NCBI GenBank assembly: GCA_963854835.1
Contig: OY978528.1
Location: 56,750,761-56,814,760 of the forward strand
DNA length: 64,000 bases
Reading direction: 5' to 3'
Origin: Megamerina dolium
Lineage: Eukaryota; Arthropoda; Insecta; Diptera; Megamerinidae
The notes under the pieces are model-generated. The model had not been told where the DNA came from and made no database searches. It saw nothing but the letters and a program-made list of their open reading frames with translations. Both the position numbers and the translations under genes were made by a program. Below are positions 55,641 to 64,000 of the stretch, one piece after another. The stretch's first letter is position 1. Each line of letters starts with the position of its first letter.

Positions 55641-58600
55641 CACTTTAGACTATTATTCATAACCATAACCATTCATAAATCACACCTATCTCGCATTCAA
55701 AATTATGTTTTCGAATGCACTTACGAGTACATACCAAATATCATACAAATTTGCTGAAGTTATCATTACTTATAGTTCCTGTTGATTTATGCCTAATTAA
55801 TATTGATGTTGAGACTTTCATTTTCATGGACATAAACTTGTAGAGCCATATAAAATTATGAAAATTGTGACACATGGAACTGTGATTTGTACATATATAC
55901 GTACATGTAGTATGAATATGAGGAAAAATAGTAGGTGAGTAATGTAATGTTGTGTTGTTGTTATAATTTATATTGCTATTATGCATGCAACATAAAAGTT
56001 CCCGCTAACACAAGAAACTTAAAAAAAAAATTCGATTTTTTCGTGCATGAAATACGCTGCTCTTCTATAAGAAGCTCATATGGTTTTCTATACTATTACA
56101 CGTATATGTACATTTTATATTGCTATTATTCCTACATTATACAATGACTTTATTTTGTGTTGTTGTTGCTATTTTAATTGTTATAATTATTAACAATTAT
56201 ACAACAAGTTGCTGTTAATACCTTTCGGCAATGTTGCTCATGTGGATGTTTTGTACGCGCCTTTGTTTATATACATTCATATGTATCGTATGTTTGTAAT
56301 GAAAGCTGTACTTATATTTTATATGTGGAAGCAGTTTGATGGTGCTTGGTTACGCTTCAAATTCTTTTTTCGCATATTAAACATTTTTTCTTCTTCTTCT
56401 ATTTTTCTTTACAATATTGCATTATGCTTATCTACTTGTAAGTATGTAAGATACGTACTACCTATTATGATTTAAGTGGTAATAGTTGTTGTTTTTGCTA
56501 TTGTTATGATTATTATATGTACAGTATGTACATAGTACTGCCATTACAACTACTACACACGATCATCACACTACAACATAGCAGGCTTAAGCATTTAATT
56601 TAAAATTACTGGGTTTATGTAATTGTCGGTCGGTTAAATTGGTAACTTTTGATTTTAAAACGCGTTCAGTGTGTCGACTGACTGACTAACTTACTGCTCA
56701 TATCGTGTTGTATGATATCGTTTTGGACGATTAACAGAAAATGTTATTATTTTCATTATATTGTATCACATTATTGTTGGTACTGATGGATACGGTTAGA
56801 GATAAGCAATAGATGATAACTGATAACTGAATTGTTGAAATGCTACAAAAACTCATATGTTAGTGTATGTGAGAGTGTAAGTGCGTTTGGGTTAATTAAC
56901 AACAACTAAAACTTTTCCTTTTCTTTTATTACTACTGCTGCTGCTGCTGCTGGTGCTGCTGTCGCTTCTGCTGTAATGGTCAATAAAATGGAATATAAAA
57001 AGATATATTTTTGTTTAAAAAAGAAATTGAACAAAAACTACAAAAACTATGTAAAACCTGTAAATATCGTAATACGTACATTTTTATGTTTTCATGAGTA
57101 TTTTGTAAACCCATTTTTGTTTTTTTTGTTTGTATATCATCGATCATATGTAATTATGAGAAAATAATTGTTATTTTTTAGAAACAAGAAAAATATTAAA
57201 ACAAAATCAACAAACGAACAAAAGTGGAAGGCATACAATACGATTTTCTATTTTTTTAATTTTCTCCTGATTTTATCTTTACATAAGAGCCAATATAACT
57301 TTTTGCTAATTTTCTAATTATCCATTATTTACATACTCGTATGTAGGCACGGCAATTATGAAGTGTATCATCTAAAAAAATTTGTAGAAAAAAATAAAAA
57401 AGCTGCAAAAACGGCGCACATTAAAAACATAATATGCAAGACTTGAAAAAAAAAAATGCATAAATACATAATATACTTAATTTTCTTAGGTAACTTTAAA
57501 AGTGTCCGGAAAAAAACTAATTGTTTGCTGGTTTGCCGGAATGCAGAAAAATATAAAATTATTTCGACCAATAATTTATTAGAATACAAAGGCGAATCTT
57601 TAAAAAAAAAAAATTCAAATAATAAAAACATTGTATTTATATATATTCGGAAATTTTTAGGGTTACACTTAGACAATATTCGATGTATGGATAGATAAAA
57701 TATGCGAAAATATACACGAGCCATTAAGGAAAAATTATGTACAAATTTACGTACCTTTTACTACTACTACTACATATTTAATAGTATAGTTTCTCTAAAA
57801 GCAATCAAAACATGTATCTGTATAACAAATGACAGTCATATTTTAATTTTAATAATAAATTTTATCATTATAGACTATTTAAACGTGTAAATGCGGAAAT
57901 ATTTAGACTTTAATGACAGCACAAATTACCATAACGATATACACTACATACATTTAAAAAATGGGATTGGAGTTACACAAAAAAAAAACATACAAGCAAT
58001 GTATAATGTGTATAAGCAAGCATGTGTATAATATTATGCATGCATATTTAAATATATGTATATTTAAAGTAGATTGACAGCTCTTTTGTGGTAGGAGTCA
58101 CACCAATAATGCAGTGATAATCGGCTATTGTGAAAATAGAATAAAGTTTGTAATAAATATATTAGAAGAAGAAGAAGAATGGAAAAAAAATCATTTTAAC
58201 AATATTGAAGGTTATAAGCTTTAATTGATTTAATAAGTTAGAAGGCTTAATTTGTCAAAAATCAAAAGCGTTAATTTGTAGGTTTTTTCTATTCGAAAAA
58301 AAAAACAAAAACACAAGAAAACATTACTTCTAAGCATATTGATGTATATTTGAATATAATTTTAAGATTAAAATTGTACTAAAGGTTATGAGCTACATTG
58401 GCTCAGCTTCTTTTCTAGTATTTGTTACAATACATTCTGACACTTTTCAAAAGGGTCCTACTTACATTATGACATATAAATGATACGACGCAGTTTAATA
58501 AATGCGTCCGCATTGTCATTAGCATAGTTTAATGCAATAGTGTCCTCTTTCCTCAATGTTCTCGAAATGGCGCACAATAAAGCTCAATAAATTAGGATGA

Positions 58601-58779
58601 CTAATTATATTTTGAGTTCAGTTCTGAATATTATTTGTAAAAAACTTGAAATAAGAAAAGTTTGAAATAAAATAAATTTGGTGAAAGAACTCATCACAAT
58701 CACGGAAAATGATTTCAAAAAGTAATGACTGATTCCAATGGAGACGTATAAACTTCTTCTAGCCTCTCACATCTTACAG
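55641..58779. other. Unassigned non-coding DNA
   Basis: No gene is recognised. It includes a TGC-rich tract (56934-56973). The opposed frames at 57.4-57.7 kb are A+T-driven. Slightly more complex sequence near 56,580-56,720 has no motif I can name. Confidence 0.5.
56934..56973. repeat. (TGC)n microsatellite
   Basis: Imperfect CTG/TGC triplets, the first part uninterrupted. Confidence 0.9.
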
Positions 58780-59185
58780 ACAATGAATGCCATTTGGAAG
58801 TTGGAGCACTCGTCTGCAACTACCCGATCAATCTGGACAGTACTAAATCTAAAACGAACAAAAGACTAACTAGTCCGTAGTGTACTGATAAGAGTTATTA
58901 CGGGACATAGAGAGATATGCAAGTAGGGTAGGCATCTCGGCACTTGATTACTGCCTGCGGTGCGGCGGCGAGGTAAAACCGGAGTACTCACTCTGTGCGA
59001 GTTGTTGTAGAATAACTCACCTATGAAGTGACTTCCTACACGACCTCACCGAGTTGGCTTACTGTCAGCTGGGGAATATTCTACGTTTTTTCCAAACCTC
59101 GAGTTGGTTCCTTAGGTAAATTTCGTAACCCAACTGCGGCATTAGAATGGGTCTTACAGCCGCCTCAACTTAACCTAACCTTGCA
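58780..59185 (+). pseudogene. 3' end of an RNase-H-type LINE
   Basis: Plus-strand frames give RSVLIRVITGHREICK, a shift, then LDYCLRCGGEVKPEYSLCAS followed by CCRITHL. LHDLTELAYCQLGNILRF and FQTSSWF come next. This is the LTGH...CX2CG...C zinc-knuckle end found after RNase H in I/LOA-type LINEs, as at 5190-5670 and 5878-6540 but in the opposite orientation. Stops and at least one frameshift break it. The copy ends ...CCTCAACTTAACCTAACCTT near 59185, a terminus in the same style as the copy at 5190. Confidence 0.72.
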
Positions 59186-59866
59186 TTGAGCAGTATTTCA
59201 AATGGAGCCTATTTTAAAGAAAATTGGATCAATTTCGACGAATAATTTATATCATGTTTTGCATTTGATCAGTTCTGGCTCAAAACAATTGTCTGAATCA
59301 TTGGACTCATCATTGAAAGTTCAGTGAACTCAGTGAATTTGTACGAATAACACTACTCGACAATTTTTCCTATTTTACGAGTACCTCAAAATAAGTAAGT
59401 TTTCTAGATTTGAATCGCTGAAAAAGATACTTACCTTCATTAATTTCTCCAAGGAAAAAACGTGATTTTTTGCATTTTTTTTTAGTTAATGGCAAAAATC
59501 TCGAAAACGATTTATCCATATAATATGATTTGCACACCATTCGAAAGCCGTGGTCTTCTTTTATTCTGCAATGTGCTGCCTTTGGATTTGATTGGATTAA
59601 ATTGAATTTAATTTGACTGAATTAAATGCGATGCAATTCGAAAAGAAGACACATTTTTCACCTTTTTTTGACAATTACTCATTTGCTGTCGTTACATTGA
59701 TATGTAAAAAAAAAATTATTTCATTTATTTTTAAGATTGTAGGAAAAAATAATTTTTAGGCGAAAATTTTGTCTAAAACATAAATATTGATAAAATCAGA
59801 CGAGAAATGTAGGAGGCATTAAGTGAAGGCAGGAAATTAGATTTTAGACCCCAACTCGTTATTCTA
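59186..59866. other. Unassigned DNA
   Basis: No gene is seen; TTGGATTTGATTGGATTAAATTG-like near-repeats around 59,580-59,630. Confidence 0.45.
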
Positions 59867-60335
59867 TGCAACATAAGTGCATAGAAATATAAAGCTATCG
59901 AGCTGAAACTTAATACGTAAGCTTTGTTTTAGCAGACAACTAATATATCTGCAAATGGTCGGAATCAGATGAAAATCTCGCCTACCTTCCATACAAAATT
60001 GTGATTTGGTTTTCAGCTAGTTCCGTCCATTTTTATGCCCATCCATTAACTGGCTTACAATATGAAAACATATATGTATTCGATAAAATATTCTTGTATA
60101 AGATTTTCTATTGATCACGACCACTTCCATATATAATTATTTTCATGCATAACTGACCTCATCTATTGAGTTTCAGGTCGATATCTTTATATTTTCGTGC
60201 GGAAAGTGTGATAACATATACGAGTATATCGAAGAATACTTTTGTATGGGAGTTATGCGTAGTTTTTATCCATTTCCGCCCATATATTAGGGACTATAGC
60301 TCGATAGCTTTATATTTATATGCACTTATATTGCA
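59867..60335. repeat. Inverted-repeat element, 38-bp ends, 469 bp
   Basis: The left end 59867-59904 and the right end 60298-60335 are reverse complements at 36 of 38 positions (core ATATAAAGCTATCGAGCT). Just inside the left end lie GAAACTTAATAC and GGTCGGAATCAGATGAAAAT, the ~130-bp unit known from 39.0 kb. Inside the right part the same unit is present in inverted orientation near 60,170. It is non-coding; the 119-codon plus frame starting at 60166 overlaps inverted copies of the repeat and is rejected as a gene. Confidence 0.65.
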
Positions 60336-63300
60336 CGATTTGTGTCTAATATCTAATTGCCATCATCACTTAATGCTTCCTAGCTTTTATATTTCTCGTC
60401 TGGTCAAAAAATCCACTTTTTTGAATTTCATGGTCTATAACTCCTTCAAATTTAATCCGATCGACACAAATAATATATCGTCGGAAGGAAAAAGACCGCA
60501 CCTTTGTATGGCGTACAAATCATAGTATATTGAATAAAATGTTTTCCAGATTTTTGCCAGTAACTGGAAAACGTACTAAAAAGAGGTCGCGAATATCTCG
60601 AAAACACTTCTTTAGAAAAATAAATGAGTGCCATTTTCTTATTCAGCGTACTAAACTTAGTCTAGAAAACATACTTTTTTAGGTACATTTTTCTTTCCAG
60701 TAGTGAATAATGAAATACTTTATAATGATACCATAACTTTTTAAATGGCTAATCAAAACATATTTGAATGCATTTAATGCGATATGTTGGTGTTAGAAAT
60801 ACAAACAAACAAATAAACAAAAATAATACTTATGTACACCATACTAATTTAAGTATACTACATATGTAAGTAGATAAAATTGTAAATGGACCCATGACGA
60901 TGACCTTAACTTTCATTTTTTATTAATTTAACAATTTAACAATTTTTTTTTTCATACTGCTATTTTCTTCTCTTAATACTTTTTTAAATCCTAAATGGAA
61001 TTCATATAAACGGTGATATAAGTTCAGTAAATCAATACTTTTGATTTCTGTTGTTGCTGTAATTGAGTAATAAATGTCAAAATTTAATTTAACATTCATA
61101 AATTTTATTACAAAAATAACAACAACAACAAAAATTGTTTATGACAATCCTATAAAGCATTCGGGTACATGCTTTCTAATAGAAGAAATTATATGTCGAT
61201 AAATGCGAGCAAAACGTCACAAAAGTGTAGACAAATCATTGACAAATCGTATTCAAATTATTAGGTACGTAAGTACCTACATATACGTAATCAAATACAC
61301 TCTGCTACGAAAATATAAAATTAGCTTGAGGCTATTTTAAGATGACTTTTTGGGGGTTCAGTTAAATAATAAATAAAAAAAATACTGCTTTTTAACTAAA
61401 AGTAAAACGAATAAAAAATCGATGAACAAATTTTCGAATGATGAAATTTTGAAAATGAAACGATAAATAATAATTTTATATATTTAATATTCTATTTTAA
61501 AATTATGAAAACAATAAATACGTTATGGTAACGATTCCTTATTTTCAAACTAATCTGCAACAATGAATAGCACCATAATTTTGAGAATTATGAAAACTTA
61601 TGGAAATTAGATAGAAAATGATAAAGTAAAAAATTAGATTTAAAGATATAATATTTTTAGTTTATAAGTACCATACATACACATGACTATAATATTCTAT
61701 TTTTCAAAATAATCTACAAATATGGACTCTTTTTTTTTTATTTATTAAAATTTCTATAATTTTCTATATAATTTCACATTTAAATCAATCCGAAATATGT
61801 ATATGTATTTATAAATTCATACTAGAGTGTAAGTTTGTGTGTATAAACATTGTAGGTAGACGATATGTATGAAGTATATGCATATGTTAGGCTTAGTTAG
61901 ACATTATTGATAGGATTAAGAAATAATATGGTGTTTCGTATTTTTTTTTTCTTATGAAACAAGCATTCAAGACAAAAATAAAAGCATAAGTGAAATGAAA
62001 GTAAAATTGAATATTCTCAAATGTAGTCACAGCAGCGATGGCAGCAAATCAACACATACATACATTCTATTTCAGTCTATTTTATACGAGTATTGGGTGG
62101 CTGTCTTGGTTGGTTGTCTATCTAGCTAAGTAAGTATCTGTTCGCCAGTCTATTGCATGTTGTCATAATATTGCATAATATTTATTTATGTCTATATGAA
62201 AATAAATACATATTACATATCATATACTCTCAACGTTGATGGCACTCTATTGACGCACACATAATCATACATGCATATGGATGTGGATATGAAGCATCAT
62301 TTTTATAAAAATATATTTTCTATTTTTCTTCTTCTTATTATTTACTTTGTGTTACTTTAGCTCCGTCTATTATTTTCTTTCACAAAACAGCTTTTCTCCC
62401 TTTTTTGTTTTGTTGTTTTTTTTTTTTTTTGTGTGAAAAGTGCCACTTCATATTTTCCCTTCGTCATGTGATATGTAGCTTTAAAAAGTATGATGCAGTA
62501 GTGATAGATGAATGCATGTCATATATTCTAGTGTATGCAATCTATATGTATATGAGAATTATGACATGTGTGCTTGTTGTTTATTTATTTTTATTATGGA
62601 AATGCAGAGAGAGAGTGTGTGTGTACGTGTGTATGTGTTTGTAACTTTAATCCAAGCAATATGTTAATATATTTTGTCTATAGATTATTCTGTTATTCAC
62701 TCTCCCACCACAATTCATCTAAAATCGGTCAGCCAGACAATCATTTGGTTTTTTTTGTACTCTTTGTTAATGTTGATGCTTCGAATAGTTTTAATAATGT
62801 TTTTATTGTTTGTCTGACTGACTAACTGACTACCTTCTTCGTCGTCATCATCATCATCATCATCATCATCAATGGATCATTGAAATTGTAATAAGTATTG
62901 CGATATAAAAATATAAGTACTTTAAAATCCCATTGAATTGAATACTATAAGAGGATTTCAAGTACTTTTGGCAGTACTTTGTATTTTCCTTTTTTCATTT
63001 ATAATATAATTTGCTTTGCTCATACAATACAATACAATACATCTAATGTAGTGCAATTGAAGAGTGTAGTATCGAAATTTTCAAGTACTAAATAAATACC
63101 ACCTTTTACTTATAATACTTGCACACGACTAGAAGTAAGGGCAAAGCGTTGCCAATAAAGAAATTTTCGTAGTCAAATCAACAGTAACAATTGCAATTCG
63201 AATATCACTAAAGCGATTTAGGTTTTGTTAGACTCACATACATTTTGTTGAATCGATGAGATACCAACGCTCTGAAACTGCCGAAATAAAAATGAATACA

Positions 63301-64000
63301 AATTTTTGAAGGATTTCTACGAGGCATTCAATCAAATCTAATACATTGTGGATGCACACATTAACAAACTTCAGTGATATATTTCCAATAAATTAATGCC
63401 ACAAGATTTTTGTCATTTCGAATTGACTGTTTTACGTAGATAACTACCAAAGAAGCTTGATCAAGGTTATCTGGGTGCTACTTTGTGCCAAATATGTATA
63501 CATATAATAATGTTCGCAACTCCATATTTCAATGTCATTATACATATACTTGTACATATGTACACCATAAATAATAGTGATAAGTTGTAATACTAATTTC
63601 AACATCATTAACAGTATGTAGTCATAATAATGATGACAGTCAGTAACTACTCATAAATGTAGGTACGACGAGTACATACGTGAAAATGCAGCAAAAATGG
63701 TCATAAAAATCAATTAAAATCTCAACACCTTACTTGTTTAATTACTCGTATTACGGTCGTCATGGTCAAAACTACCATCAGTACCAATTGTGGCAATATG
63801 TTTGGTTTCACTTTCTATCAATTTATAGATATGTATTTATATGCAAAATTTTTTCTTCATTTAAGCCAACACAAAAAAAAAAAAACAAAAAAACTATAAC
63901 CAATATTATTGCTATGCAATTAAATGCTATTCAATAATAATATCTGCAATAATGATAAAAAAATTAAAAAACAATCAAATGAAAATAAGCAAGGAAAATA
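60336..64000. other. Unassigned A+T-rich DNA
   Basis: No gene or transposon is recognised. Contains an (ATC)n tract (62841-62871), a (TG)-rich stretch near 62,615-62,640, CTGACTGA-type tetramers near 62,812-62,832 and an ACAAT pentamer run near 63,024-63,044. Confidence 0.5.
62841..62871. repeat. (ATC)n microsatellite
   Basis: About ten consecutive ATC/TCA triplets. Confidence 0.9.

Noticed and set aside
57368..57724. 118-codon minus and 80-codon plus frames
   Set aside because: Opposed A+T-rich frames without motifs; phenylalanine/lysine bias mirrors base composition.
60166..60525. 119-codon plus-strand frame
   Set aside because: It starts inside reversed copies of a dispersed repeat unit (ATATAAAGCTATCGAGCT) and has no protein motif.

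Overview
This window looks like intergenic or intronic DNA from a higher dipteran. A fruit fly of the tephritid or drosophilid kind is the best guess. The reasons are the strong A+T bias, the many short (CAA)n/(TTG)n, (GAT)n and (TG)n tracts, several DD34D mariner lineages, tRNA-headed SINEs, and repeats resembling the Drosophila DINE-1/Helentron group. I found no convincing host protein-coding exon, tRNA, rRNA or CRISPR array. Almost every recognisable coding stretch belongs to a transposable element (TE), and most are broken.

Layout. 1-4.66 kb: unassigned. 4.66-6.54 kb: a SINE-like tRNA head, then two 3' ends of RNase-H-bearing LINEs on the minus strand. 9.14-9.68 kb: an internally deleted mariner. 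10.56-10.75 kb: the C-terminus of another mariner. 13.5-14.3 kb: an RTE-like LINE remnant. 14.88-15.24 kb: a SINE with a perfect 17-bp target-site duplication (TSD). 17.37-17.6 kb: another SINE. 17.89-20.51 kb: two head-to-tail Helentron/DINE-like units built of ~155-bp monomers. 22.39-22.9 kb: a second RTE-like remnant. 27.19-27.5 kb: a MITE. 28.78-30.02 kb: a 5'-truncated Jockey-like LINE with a perfect 12-bp TSD. 31.79-31.85 kb: a tandem 27-bp repeat carrying TATCGATA and TGTTTAC cores. 33.65-34.76 kb: a deletion derivative of a piggyBac element with TTAA duplications. 36.05-37.72 kb: a cluster of mariner, RTE-like and deleted mariner. 38.7-45.1 kb: two related mariners, each beside the same dispersed repeat family, plus a truncated SINE. 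48.5 kb: a SINE. 49.35-50.6 kb: a near-complete mariner, a close relative of the deleted copy at 9.1 kb. 54.31-55.3 kb: a Merlin-type (ISXO2-like) transposase reading frame open for 303 codons. 58.78-59.19 kb: a third RNase-H-type LINE 3' end. 59.87-60.34 kb: a long inverted repeat.

Relations. Deleted mariners and SINEs are non-autonomous and would depend on proteins from full-length relatives elsewhere in the genome. The Merlin-like frame, and the C-terminal piggyBac frame, are the only stretches here that could still give a sizeable DNA-transposon protein. The remaining sequence may hold enhancers or lie inside a large intron, but sequence alone does not show this. All family assignments were made by eye from motifs, not by database search.
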